Assembly (NCBI RefSeq): GCF_002775205.1
Contig: NC_036464.1
Coordinates: forward strand, 9,417,291-9,481,290
DNA length: 64,000 nt
Direction: 5' to 3'
DNA from: Xiphophorus maculatus
Lineage: Eukaryota > Chordata > Actinopteri > Cyprinodontiformes > Poeciliidae
The notes under the pieces were generated by a model, which saw nothing but the letters and a program-made list of their open reading frames with translations, made no database searches and was not told the origin of the DNA. Below, piece by piece: positions 48,601 through 59,883 of the stretch. The translations under genes and the position numbers were made by a program. Numbering within the stretch: position 1 is the stretch's first letter; every line of letters starts with the position of its first letter.

Positions 48601-49304
48601 AGTGGCCATCTTCTTTTTGCTTTTCAGTAAAGTCCAGATTTGTGTAGCTCTGTGCAAGACTAAGTCGTTTTGCCAGTGGAATCTTGTTCTATTTGAGCTA
48701 CGGATTTCTGCAGCTCCTCCAGACTTGCCATGTTCCTCTTGGCTGCTTTACAAATTAATGCCCTCCTGTCCTGTCAGGTTAGGTAGAAATCCAAGTGCAA
48801 ATCTACCCCACATTTTTCAGATTATAGGTGTTCAAAAACAACCAGTTTATGTTGTTTCCTATGAAGTTCCTTATAGCTTGTTATGAAAAAATATGGAAAC
48901 ACTTTAAGTGGTATGAAAAATTGTATATACTTGACTGTGAGACCAGTACAATTATGTGGCTATTTAGTTTGTTTTCCTCAAATCTTTGAAACATTTTACA
49001 GATTCATAGTTATGTTTGCTATAATTATTTGAACAGGAGCGCCTTGAGAAGGAGAAGAAGCTGTCCAAAGACCTTGGCCAAGCAGCCACTAAGCTCCAGC
49101 AGCTTCTTAAAGCCACTCAGGAGCAGCTGACCAAAGAGAGAGAGACTGTGAGAACACTACAGGAACACCTGAAGGTCAAAGTGCGTCTCATACTGCTATA
49201 ACACACGGATTGGCTTTAAATCTTTACATATTTTGTCACGTTTTCATATTTATTTATTTTTTTAGGGGGAATTTGTGGAACTGAAGGAAGGAACATCCGT
49301 CTGA
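36334..49304 (+). CDS. rrbp1: Ribosome-binding protein 1 (p180)
   Basis: Rough-ER membrane protein that binds ribosomes and microtubules and supports secretion. Twenty-six coding exons: 36334-37324, 38537-38703, 38797-38919, 40140-40292, 40441-40559, 40697-40850, 43018-43156, 43238-43419, 43500-43534, 43637-43712, 43802-43839, 43930-44011, 44096-44133, 44838-44910, 44989-45078, 45161-45247, 45348-45437, 45521-45613, 45693-45743, 45827-45907, 46552-46635, 46858-46935, 47455-47538, 47627-47725, 49037-49180, 49266-49304; about 1129 residues. Order: MDIYDPQTLG with a membrane segment (about residues 8-30), basic Lys-rich region, Ala/Pro/Ser/Lys-rich linker without mammalian-type decapeptide repeats, conserved APLYLPYKSLVSTI and GIIQDTWH, then a long coiled coil ending KEGTSV. 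Exon 49037 could instead end at 49174. AATAAA is at 49329. Confidence 0.96.
48231..48296. repeat. Two adjacent palindromes in RRBP1 penultimate intron
   Basis: GGTAACCAT (48231-48239) pairs with ATGGTTACC (48261-48269), with a further inner pairing (TTACCATT against AATGGTAA). Directly after, AACTTGCA (48271-48278) pairs with TGCAAGTT (48289-48296). Confidence 0.75.
48390..48830 (-). mobile_element. Decayed Tc1-like transposon, family Z, in RRBP1 intron
   Basis: CTGCTGAAGAAAAGCATCCC, ACAGCATGATCCTGCC, TTTACATGTTTGCTGTTCTC, AAAGTCCAGATTTGTGTAGC and CTGCAGCTCCTCCAGACTTG follow the reversed transposase sequence of this family. Only the middle part remains. It explains much of the 1.3-kb intron. 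Confidence 0.75.
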
Positions 49305-50269
49305 GTTGAAGCTCACCAGGAACGCTACAATAAAACCGCCAAATATGCCTTATAATTACCTAGTTATGCATTCCAAATTTATTCTTTCTTGTACTGTAGT
49401 TGTTTGCATTTCATTGCAACTTTTAGGGATCAAATATTTTTGTGTAATGAATATTTCAAAGTAAGATTAGAGGAGAGTATCCTGCTGCAGTCTTTACTGA
49501 AGCCCACATTCCATCTACGATTCTGACTATGTCAGAAGTTATTTATCCCTTTGCTTTATAGTCCAAACATTTCCCCCATAGTTCAGTGTTAAAAAGGGAA
49601 TGTGAATGCGCGTCAGACGTGCTTCAATCTGTGCAATTACTTTGTATGTCTTTTCTATGTGGTTGAATGATGGGAACACTTTAAGGTTCATTGTAGAGCC
49701 TGCTTTAATCTGCAGCTGGCTGACAAACACATCAGATTTGTATGAATGAATAAACTACAGTTGAGCACTACCGATTGCATGTCTGTGAAGAGGCATGAAA
49801 GAATGGAGAGAGAGAGAGAGAGGAAGCGCTGAGTTTTCATACCGGAAGTGACGAAGTTGTACCAAGAACTACATCTGTAACAAATAGAAAAATTCAACAG
49901 CCTAAGAACGGTGAGACGGTTTTAGGCACAAATAATGCAGAACCAAAAGAATTACACAAAAATATCAAAATTCACACACAAATATAAAGCTGGAACCCTA
50001 AATAATCCAAAAAAAAAGTTGGTTATGGACATAGCCTTAACTTGAGATGATAATTTATTTGTACAGATTCTGTAAAACGGTTTCCAAATTGTAAAAATAA
50101 CTGAAGACAAGAAATTTCCTACTTTTCTCAGAATATTTTTTTATTTCCTGATTCTAAGTTATACATGTGGATGTCAAATCAGAAGTCAAAATCTCAGTAA
50201 TTAAGTTCAAACTTTGAAACCAATGTGCTCTTAATTATATATTATTTATGCTAATTAATTTGTTTTTTT
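49305..50269. other. RRBP1 3' UTR and flank
   Basis: The first AATAAA (49329-49334) is only 25 bases after the stop codon; another AATAAA lies near 49747. A short GA run lies at 49806-49821. No other gene was seen. Confidence 0.55.
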
Positions 50270-50650
50270 ACTTGAAGACAATGAAAACATAAAATTTTCT
50301 CAGATAATCCAGATATTCCATTTTACAGCTAAGCATTTTTAAAAGAAAAAATATGTTATATTAAAAAGCATTTTTATAGACAGAATATGTAATCAGTACT
50401 TGGATGAGGGTCTTTTTGCATAAAATACTGCATAAGTGTGGTGTGGCATGGAGGCAATCAGACTGTGAATGCCTCCATGCTCCACACCAGAGGTGTTAGC
50501 CCAGACTGCTTTAAAATAGGCCTTCAGGTTGTGTTTTTGCATTGATTCTCATCTTCCTCTCAACTGCACTCCATAGACTCTATGGAGTTCAGGTCAATAA
50601 AATTTGCTGACTAGTCAAGCCCAGTTCCACCGAAATCAGTGGATGGATAC
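50270..50650 (-). mobile_element. Decayed Tc1-like transposon, family Y, 3' half
   Basis: TCAGTACTTGGATGAGGGTC, GTGTGGCATGGAGGCAATCA, CTCATCTTCCTCTCAACTGC, CACTCCATAGACTCTATGGA and TTTGCTGACTAGTCAAGC match, in reverse, the end of the transposase gene encoding the DWPANSPDLNPIENLW region. The left limit is uncertain. No 5' half was found. Confidence 0.75.
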
Positions 50651-50794
50651 CAGCCGTTCTACTTCTTGAAGCACTGAATCCAGCCACAGTCAAAACTCTT
50701 GGATGAACTTTATTTCACAATCATGGCTGCGGTTCTCCCTGTCTCAGTGTGAAACACTTTCTATCACACATTTTTCTTCCAATAAACTTTAAAA

Positions 50795-50834
50795 TACCAT
50801 GCTAGAGTTCAGAACTCTGAACTCTAGCATGGTA
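50795..50834. repeat. Perfect 40-bp palindrome
   Basis: 19-base arms, beginning TACCATGCTAGAGTTCAGA on the left, are exact reverse complements separated by two bases. It lies 145 bases beyond the family Y fragment and is not part of that family as I know it. Confidence 0.95.
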
Positions 50835-51461
50835 TATCCGAACCTGACAAAGTGTCGTCGTTCACTCTGCCATGGAGGATGTTGGTGATGGTATACTGGG
50901 CAACTTTCAAGTAAGCATTCTTCCCCATCATTCTATAGCCTGAAATTTATATAGCAAACTTTTCTGACAATCTATTTAACAAATTTAGACCCAACTTTTA
51001 TTGTAACAGTGCTTCTTGGCTATTGATAGATAGCTTCCATCTTACTTTATTCATGCCCCAATGGGCATTTAATTGTAGCAAGTCACAATAAAAACAACAC
51101 ACATTACTATTTAGCTAGAGGGCATGGCACTAAATTCCCCTGCTTCACCCAATAGGGTTAAAAACACAAAACTTGTCAAATAACATATGGGTGCTGGTAT
51201 GCTTGAAAACACGAACAATAAAACTAATAAATGCATAATGGTTATAAAAAATCCTCATGAGACAACAACGCACCATTTTTCTCAGTGGTTAAAAACAAAC
51301 CATTTCCATCAACCTTAGGACTATGGAACTAATGATACCTTCCCCTGTCTACATGAAGGCGGAAAATAGCACTAGGAATAAATCATTTATACTTATTGCT
51401 TCAAACAAGGAGAAAATCTAAGATAAAGGGATTATACATTTCATACCACTGAAATAAAATT
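50835..51461. other. Intergenic, nothing recognised
   Basis: No gene could be supported here; AT-rich sequence only. Confidence 0.45.
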
Positions 51462-51640
51462 ATTTGGGCGCAGGGGTAAAGCACAACCTGTGTATGGAGG
51501 CCTTAGTCCTCGACGCAGGTTCAAGTCCTGGCTAGGTGACCTTTGCTGCATGTCGTCCCCCTCTATTCACAACCCACTTTACTGTCTGACATCGGCTTCT
51601 TGAGGTAACAAAACCTTTTTTTAAAAAAAGCTTATTTCCC
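51462..51640 (+). mobile_element. tRNA-derived SINE remnant
   Basis: GGGCGCAGGGGTAAAGCACA is a degraded A-box region and GGTTCAAGTCC (about 51519) a near-perfect B box. After it come the family-typical TGACCTTTGCTGCATGTCGT and a C/T-rich stretch with an A-rich end. The head resembles a tRNA, but the cloverleaf does not close. Confidence 0.7.
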
Positions 51641-53281
51641 CTTAGATGGTGCTACATTTATATGAAACGTGTATTTTTGGAGGGTGAAAAACCAGCAGAA
51701 TTGATTCTGAGTAGCATCCCAAAAAAAACTTGCTAAATTAAGCAGCTTTTGATGATGGTAGTACGATTTGTGATCTGGCATTGTTGTATGCAATCACAAT
51801 TCCAGAAAGACCTTGCAATATATCAAGACTAGCATCAACAATGGCTAATATTATCCATATTTGTATCGGTCTGAGAAATAAACTTGGGTTGATATTAACT
51901 GATCTTTATTTCCAACCTATTACCATGTGTTTCTTGATGGGCAGTGGAACAAGTTAGTCATTTTTTTGGTCATGTTACAGTAATAGTGACACAGCACAGG
52001 ATTGTGGGGAGTTTAGTTGAAGAAGAAAAGAACAGGATGGTTGTTTTTTTTCAAGGTGTTGAAAGGGTATACAATAATACAATATTAACAAATATCAGGT
52101 ATTAGCCATAACAGTATATATTGTTGTATAAATTTGCCCCAATGTATTGGGCCAAATTTTGATACTTTGCTATACTATAACCATTATAAATCAACTGAAT
52201 ACAAGTTCTTACTTTTTGTGACATGTTTGAATAAATGTGAAATTTTAAAATACATTTATAAATATTAAAAAAAAAAGTTGCTTTAATGCTTGAAGAGCTT
52301 TACTGGAATTGTGTGTGGTTATGGATGGGGCCTAGAAGAATTTGCCCTGTGTGGCATTCATGCAAAAAACACCCCCATTAACAGTCGCACATCCTGCCTG
52401 GGTTAAAAAAAAAAAAAAAAAAAACTGTCACAGGTCTGTTGTCAGGAAGTATTACAACACTGCAACGTTCTTGCTACATGTCAAATTTGGTCATAAATAT
52501 AGCACGTTAATAGTTTCAACCTCTTTGCTCTTGAGTTACACCAGGAAACATTTTGCACAATGAACATTGTGTGCTTTGGTTTCAGGCTTGATCCATATCT
52601 GCTTTTAAAAGACTCTTTGTAGAAGTGAAACTAAAACCCAGCATTGTTTACCAACTTGTGGTGCATGGTTTCATACAGATGCAGAGTTAAAAGCAAATAG
52701 CAGGTCCATTTTGAATTGAAGATGAGTTCCTGCCAAACTATTCCTTATTTGGTTCGAATCTGAGAAGTAGAAGTGACATCACAGACACTGCTACACACGA
52801 GTTGCATTTTTAATTTGCTCAGCCCTTTATGGTTTGAAACAGGAAATCTTATTTCCTTAAAGATGCAATGACTTTTGGGAAGTTAAGTTAGCTGCTGAGC
52901 ACAAAGCTTTTAGTTGCCTCAATAGAAAACTTAAGTTTATCAGATGCATTAAGACAGTTGGTCAGATAAATTAGGCATTCACATTTTTAATCAAAGGTAT
53001 TTATGCTTAAGACAGAACACTGCAGTTATTCTCCCCCTAAATTGCATTCAAATTTCATTAAAATAGGTCAAATCTCAGAATTACTTGTTTTTGGGTTAGC
53101 AGCTTGCTAAAGTCAATTAATGCGCTTTACTTTTTCTGCTGCATCCACGTTCTGCAGAACAGCCAGCTTTCTGGAGGTATAAAATCTACACTGCTGAACC
53201 TCAATTTATGTGCAAATTTCCCCACTAGACAAATGATTTAAAAAAAAAATAAAAGCAAATGTACAAAGTTGTTTCACTTAC
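51641..53281. other. Intergenic, nothing recognised
   Basis: No exon or known repeat could be supported. A short poly-A run lies at 52405-52425. The minus-strand AATAAA of the next gene is at 53282-53287. Confidence 0.5.
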
Positions 53282-53648
53282 TTTATTTGACAATGCATTG
53301 ATTGATTTTCTTGTAACTTTCAGTTCTTTTAGATACAAAGATGTACAGTATTTCCAAGTGGCCACAGTGTAATAGTCTAAGAAATGCAGATGTGGGTCAA
53401 ACTATAAGACCGGTCATACTGAGTTTGTAAATCTGAAGGTATTTTACAGCTTATGTACCCAGATCAATTGTACATGAACATGCGAGAATTTAACCATATG
53501 TACAAAACTTTAGACTAACAGGAGGGATATGGAAACTTCATCCCGACCCCATTTTATTTTAATTTTTAAGAGACCAAATTAAATAAACTGAATCAGAAGA
53601 TTAGAAGCTGTTGTGATCAGATTTGGCTTTTCAAAAACAGGATTTGAT

Positions 53649-55174
53649 TTATTTGACATCATGGCCTTCAACTTTGATAACGTTTTTGCTGATCTTTGCT
53701 GCAAATTGGTCCCTGGTGCCGTAATCTGAGAGGTCGTTCATTTGCAGCTCGTGTTTGATGCCTGAGAAGATATATACACATAAAAATTTTTTAAAATAAA
53801 TTTCCTTAAATAAATGTGAAAAATTAAGTCACTCGTGTCGAAACATGGGATTTTTACAACACTGCCTAAATTCTTAAGAACTCAAAAACCTACCTGTCAA
53901 GACCTTCTTAAGCGAGTCTTTTGAGCTAGCGTACTGCATTTTGGACTTGATGGGTGCAGTTTCAGGAGCCCTGGAACAAAGAAATAGTCAGCCAGCTTGC
54001 CAATCCTGTTCAATTTTCATAAACACAGTAGCCCCACATTTCTGACTACTTAAAAATGACTGATTTTGCCTGAAAGAAATATCTGCAAGTACCACATCAC
54101 AAAGACCAGCTCCTCTTTCCTGCTCGACTCCTTGGTCTCAAAGTGGCAGTCGTACAGCATGTAGCGACACTTATCCTTGTCCAACTGACTCAAGAAGAAC
54201 TTGAAGATGTCATCCTCCCCACTCAAATCCTTTTCTCTGAAGATGCTTTCCACTTTGATATAACCCTCTTTGATTTCCAAGACCACAAGTCTGATGCGCT
54301 CGTTTGCATCCGCGTCGCTCTTCACCACCTTCATGTCACTGATGATGTCCTTCACTTGGTCGTCGACTTGCACTCCAGATGCCTGAGAAAACAGAAATTC
54401 ACATTTTAGGGTTGAAACAGGTATTCCTGAAAAACAAGGGGGGGAATGCTTTTCGAAGGAGCGTGCTGAAATTAATGATCAGTTTTGCGCTATAAAAATT
54501 TACTAATGCATTAGAAACTGCCACAATCCAGACCCTTCTGTCAAATTTGGGCCTGGATTGGAGCTTCAGCAGCTACCCTTTACTTGTACTCTGGTTCTGA
54601 GAAGAAAAGCAGAACAGAGAGATGAAGAAACAGGAAGCTCTTCACAACTTCAAAACTGAGTGCAAAAATGTCAGTCCAGTTAAGGCAATAAAGTTCATAA
54701 ACGCTCCATTAAACTTCTCTCTTCTTTGAATTAAAGTGTTGCTTCCCAGCCAGTCTTAGGCCTTGGTTCAATTGCATTCCAGTCATTGTGGAACAAGTTA
54801 GCACAAGAAACACTGCCTGAGCGACCCTCAACAAGTTTCAAACACGTTCAGAGCTCCCTCCATTTTGGAGGCAAACCACACCTTGTACAAACCCTTTTCA
54901 CCAGCAGGTTCATTTTCACCCCCTTAAATACTTCATGCCTCAGAAGCTACAGACTAAACCCCCTTTAACTTCAAATTATTTAAAAACCACATATCTACAA
55001 ACTCACATGTTCCGCATATTCTAAAATAAGGAAGTGACTAAAACAAAAAAAAAGACACAATGCTTGCATTTCTTATGAGCCAAACAAATAAAACTTAACT
55101 CTTATTCAAGATCACATTAAATCTAAAATCCACCACAATCTCACAGGAAGTGTGCTCGCTCACTCACTCACCAT
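53649..55174 (-). CDS. Cofilin/ADF family protein (destrin- or cofilin-1-like)
   Basis: Small actin-binding protein that severs and depolymerises filaments. Minus-strand coding exons are 55174-55172 (ATG only), 54382-54093, 53970-53894 and 53761-53649, giving 160 residues (cofilins and destrin 165-166). A first coding exon of just ATG followed by GTGAGT is a hallmark of this family. MASG supplies the Ser3 that LIM kinase phosphorylates. The single ADF-H domain shows CRYMLYDCHFETKE, WAPETAPIKSKMQYASSKD and GIKHELQMND. The basic nuclear-localisation insert KKRKK of mammalian cofilin and destrin is absent; the region reads SDADANERIRL. Adjacency to RRBP1 matches human DSTN, but the sequence resembles the fish cofilin-1-like branch, so I give no symbol. 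TATAA-like sequence lies at 55246-55251 and AATAAA at 53282-53287. Confidence 0.93.
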
Positions 55175-55931
55175 TGTGCTTGTGATGTGTGAAGGATAGA
55201 GGCAGCAGAGGAAAAATGGCAGCTGCAGTCAGACTGCTGAGCGGGTTATAAGAAGGAAGAACAGCAGGTTGACTCATAGAGGAGGAGCTGCACTAAGTGA
55301 GCACACCTCCAACAACCGACCCACCCACTTCGGCGCAGGTGTGATACAGTTACAGCTGCAACCTCGGCTTTTAATTATAGCTCGTGCAAAGCCTGAATCA
55401 CAGTTTTTGCCATTGCTTGGATTGCGTTACAAAATCCAAACGTTTAAGTCCCCATTATAATTTGATTCAGTGGTGCAAATCCATAAACTGACTTAAGTTT
55501 TCCAAGTTAAACTCCAGGTGTTGAAGTTTAGCAACTCATAGCCTTATATGGAACTCAAACCTGTCCACGTTTAACCCATCTGCTGCTGAGACGCAGCTAG
55601 GTCTCCTTTTAAGGTAAAAGGTAGGACAAGTGGAGACAGATGGTTAAGGAATTTAAGAAGCTACCTGTTGAAACTGGGGCAGCACATGCCAGTGATAAGT
55701 GGGATAAACAAGAACATGAACGGTTCAGCTCCAACAGACCATAAATGTCTACAAATAACAAAGATCCCTCCCACTGTGGCAGCTAAAAGAAACCACTTTA
55801 TATGCCTTTGCTTCTTTGTGACAGAAAGGGGAGCTTGGACTCCATCCCAATTTAAAGAACATTTGGCCAATCACTGTAGGTTTACACAGTTTCAGGACCT
55901 GGCAGCTTCCATTGATTGCAATTTCCACTAA
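55175..55931. other. Cofilin-family promoter and upstream flank
   Basis: Holds the 5' UTR and probable promoter (TTATAA on the minus strand at 55246-55251) and then unremarkable DNA. Confidence 0.45.
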
Positions 55932-56320
55932 CAGGCCACTTTATTAGGTACCCATTTTGCCTTCAGAGCTGTCTTCGGCGTCTGTGTCCCAGTGTCGGAC
56001 ACATTCCTCAGATATTTTGGTGCATGTTTACCTGATTGCATCGCACAGTTGCTGCATATCTATGATGTGAATCTCCCTTTCCACCGCATCCTAAAGGTGT
56101 GGTGTAAAACTCCACGCCTTAAGGAGATTAACACTTAAGGATGTGATGGAATCTCCTCTTCCACCACATCCTAACTGTAGGATATGGTGGATACGGTTCT
56201 TCATTGGATTGAGATCGGCTCCTTGGCTATTAGTTTACGGTGAACCTTTTTTCCAAGTAGAAACCACTTCTGACCTTTATGTCCTGGTGCTTTATCCTAC
56301 TGAAAGTAGCTAATGTAATG
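55932..56320 (-). mobile_element. Decayed Tc1/mariner transposon, 3' end, family X
   Basis: Starts with a near-perfect family terminus (GGCCACTTTATTAGGTACCC). Then come TTTTGCCTTCAGAGCTG, ACATTCCTCAGATATTTTGG, CGCACAGTTGCTGCATAT, GTGAATCTCCCTTTCCACC and CTTTATCCTACTGAAAGTAGC, in the order of the reversed element. A stretch near 56090-56180 is locally duplicated (CCACCGCATCCTAA and CCACCACATCCTAA). The other end is lost. Confidence 0.85.
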
Positions 56321-58600
56321 CAGTACAGCTATTTAATCCAAATAGCTGGATTGGGTCATTTTATAATGTTGAATAAGGTCATTTTATAAACTTTTACAAC
56401 ACAGAGACACAAAATGGTGCCAATATGAGTGACGTGCAATGAGGCACTTACTAATATGGAGTCCCATTCTGATATCATGTAGGTTTTACCATCAGATTCT
56501 GCAGCTCTAGGTTATGAATGCTACTATAATGTTCTATGAAATACCTCACCTCAAACATGTATTTATTTTTCTCATAAAATACAATCATATTCAATAACGT
56601 AGAATATGAGTTCTGACAAGGCTTGTTTATCAGATTAAAAATAACTTATGAGAATAACAACCTTTAAGTAGGTGTTAAATATACTTTTTATTAGACACAC
56701 ATTTGCATTTCTGTACTATTTAAATCTATCTGATGTAATTTGTCTTTTTTATTAGCTGTACGTGGACAGTTATAATTAACAGAAATAAAAACTTGAAAAC
56801 ATCAAACTGTAGTTAATCTGTGACTTGTTTCACGTTGGAAAATGATTTACTGAAATAGGTGAAAATTTTAATAATGTCATTGGGTAAGGTTAGCCTGGGT
56901 AAAAATACAATAAACAGTTTCCAAATAATTTCAAACATGCATTTGATCAATTGTGGAACCTTAGGACTAGAGTTGGGCATTTATTGTGTTATCATTTATC
57001 ATGATGAATTTCTTATCATGAGAAGAATTTTAATTTATTGTTGTCACAATCAATTTTAATTAATATTGTTTAAAATCCTCCAAAACTATCCGTATTGTCA
57101 GGAATTTTAGTTTTACAATTTTTTCTACTGTTTGTTTAATGAGAGCATCAATACTTTTAAATATATGATTAGATGCAGTTACTGTGTGCAATTTAGATAC
57201 AAATTACACTTCTTTATGTGACCAGTGTTCAAACTAAACATATTACAAATGGGAATATTTTTTGCCATTTGTAGAAAACAAATGAGCTCTTTGTGGCATT
57301 ATGATTTCTGTACCATAAAATCACGGTTATACAGTTACCTTATCGTTACTTTTATTGTTTTCATGAGTTGGACTCTGGAGGACTTGCATGAGGTGCATGA
57401 GGTGACTCAGTCCTTTGATGGGAGATGATTAAACATCATAACATTAAAAATGTCTTAATGAATCAAAAATACCAGTTATAACCATCCTTGATCAAATAAA
57501 CATAATGTATAGTTAACCCCATGTCAGACACTTCATGAGCAATAAAAGAGAACCACACAACAGAGAAACAAAGCAGCAGGTGATCCTGCAGAGTTGCAGC
57601 AACAGAAATGGTTTCCACCGTGGAAATAGCTCCCTGGTTTTTTCAAGTTTAAAATCAATACTGAGAACAAAACGTTCCTCTTCTGTTGTGTTTTGATCAC
57701 TGAAGGAGGAGAGGTAAACATCAAGGGATGAATTTGAGAAGAGGGGAAAAATGTTAGCAGTCTTAGCAATCTACTAATGGAGCAACATCCACATTAGTGC
57801 ACTTTGAAATACAGTTTTGTTTTTACACTTTGTTTTATTCCAAGATCTTTCTGAAAATGACTATAAAAAGAGGTACAGGTTATAATTAGCATGCTTTAGT
57901 TGTCATTTCCTTGACCAACATCACCCTTAATTAGAAGGAGCACTGGAAGAAAAATGCTCCTTATCTTTGCTCAGGGTAGACAGAGTTCATTTCTTTTTAT
58001 TCAGACCAACAGCTTTGGTGGAGCTCCCCCCCCTTTCTGAGCAGAAACTAAATACAGATCCTCTGCCTCATCATCACAGCGGCGTAACTTCCCCTAAGGG
58101 TGGATTTATGGTTTTCAGAGTTGCAGTCCCGCCTCACATCCGGACAAAAAGCAACGGTTTTATTGCAAGCTCTAGGTCCTAGCTTACCTGTCAACAATGT
58201 CATCATTAAAGTATGAGAGTAGCAAAACACAATTTATATATGTCAACCAGTGGATCATTTGTTTAGGAAAGGAATGATAAGAGAAAAGATTTTGTGGAAA
58301 TGTGGTCAGACTGGACTTAAATTGCAGACGGCAGCAACATTAGAAGCACCAAAAGGGGAAATGCAAGCCAGAGCGTAGCAGGGCAGGAAATGACTGCTGC
58401 ATAGCTCTCTGTGAGCTGAAGCCTTCATGCTGCTGCAAGCACTCTGGGAGTTTGGCCCCAGCAGAGGCAGTGACATAAGAGCAACGACTTCACAAATCTG
58501 TGAGAACTGGGACATCTGCTGGCGTATCATAGTACTGAACTCTGTTTTCGGTTGATATCTGTGAGAATTAAGCCGGAAACATTAACAAGGGTCAATAAAT
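56321..58600. other. Intergenic, nothing recognised
   Basis: AT-rich spacer without a supportable exon, promoter or mobile element. Confidence 0.5.
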
Positions 58601-58625
58601 ACACACTCACTCACGCACACGCACG

Positions 58626-58709
<84 letters not shown>

Positions 58710-58715
58710 CACACA
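58601..58715. repeat. CA dinucleotide microsatellite
   Basis: About 50 CA units with scattered CG and CT interruptions. Confidence 0.97.
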
Positions 58716-59397
58716 AAATGGATTCAAATATAAACTCTAGAGTTTGAATCTATACATTTTAATTTTGTTTGGTTAAAGAGGAACAACCAAGTTCAAATCT
58801 CTCAAACTTGTAGCAATTTAAGAGAAATGGTTCTAAAATCTGTTTTATTTTTGGTTGACAAGTTTCTAAATAGCATTGCAATGCGAATGGCTAGCACTGG
58901 TATTGTAAAACTTACATGCAGGAGAAATTCAACTTCTCCATTTTTTGTGTTTTATTCTTGAAGAAAAGAGTCTTATTCACTGGTACAAGGATGTTTCTCA
59001 CCCACTCCAAACCTCAAAATAAAATAGGACTCCCACACATTTAAGACTTGGTGAAGCTGCTGTAATGACATGTACATTTAATTCAATTCAGTTCAATTCA
59101 ATGACAACTTCTTCGTCCTAGTGGAGAAATAAAAATATTACAGTAATTACATAAATTTCTTCAATGAGTAATTTAAATGTGGTTAATGCTGTGAGCAGGA
59201 GGGATCTCCTGTAGCAGTCTGTGGTGAAACGGTTCTGAAGAATCATCTGACTCCAGTGATTCTGCTGCTTCATTAGCAGAGGAGGCTTTGGGGTTTCCGT
59301 TAACTCCATTATTTTATGAGGGACCTTCTACAAATCAGTTATGGCAGCTCCTTTTTGGTCATCTCTCTGAGTATAACTTGATAAACATGTTTCTCAC
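58716..59397. other. Spacer below the orphan calpain-like exon
   Basis: Searched by eye on the minus strand for the next calpain exons (117, 59 and about 24 nt) that would follow the exon at 59398-59476; none was seen. No other gene is visible. Confidence 0.5.
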
Positions 59398-59476
59398 CTG
59401 CCTCCTTGACGGCCAACCGCATCTTGGAGGAGCTCATATATTCACTTTGATCTACATCTTTTGATCTGAACAGATC
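59398..59476 (-). pseudogene. Orphan calpain-like EF-hand exon (relic of a tandem copy)
   Basis: On the minus strand this 79-nt open stretch has a good acceptor (CTCAG before 59476) and donor (CAG|GTGAG after 59398). It encodes DLFRSKDVDQSEYMSS followed by SKMRLAVKEA. Length, phase and spacing of key residues equal the EF-3 exon of the neighbouring calpain (60886-60808: [16 protein letters not shown] then [10 protein letters not shown]). The calcium loop is damaged: the usual Gly at position 6 is Glu and the Glu at position 12 is Lys. It lies about 0.4 kb beyond the calpain stop codon, and no partner exons were found, so it is probably left over from a lost duplicate. A rare alternative exon is less likely. 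Confidence 0.7.
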
Positions 59477-59883
59477 CTGAGTGGGAAAACAAGAAGTTAC
59501 CGTCTGCTATCAGCAGCTTACTACTATTGTAGATATGTTATAGAGGTTGGCTGCCTCTCCCTTGTATGTGACTGTGTGTTCGGTTAAACAGGCTCTGTGT
59601 GATATGTGAGATCAAATGTTTCCACACCCCTTATTGTTCATGCCAGAAGGACCTTTCTGGTTCGCATGTTTGTGGACAGTTCAGTCACCATAATTCTCAC
59701 TTCAGACATGAGTAGAGATAGAAAACAGGTAATATTGTTCAAAATCAGACATCAGGAGGCATTTTTATTTTTTCTTTATTGAGTGGAATCTATAGCGCAA
59801 AAAAAATGGATTAGATAAATTCATTTTCTTTTCAAATTCTTCTCTTCCTTGTTGTTGAATATTTCTTGTGCTTATCCTCTGAG

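Noticed and set aside
51462-51540. Possible tRNA gene
   Set aside because: The B box is good, but the acceptor stem does not pair and the downstream sequence is that of a SINE.
58552-58740. Thr-His repeat frame
   Set aside because: It is a translation of the CA microsatellite.
59118-59309. Candidate downstream exon for the orphan calpain-like EF hand
   Set aside because: The translated sequence in all minus-strand frames lacks the EF-4 pattern, and there is no acceptor at the right phase.
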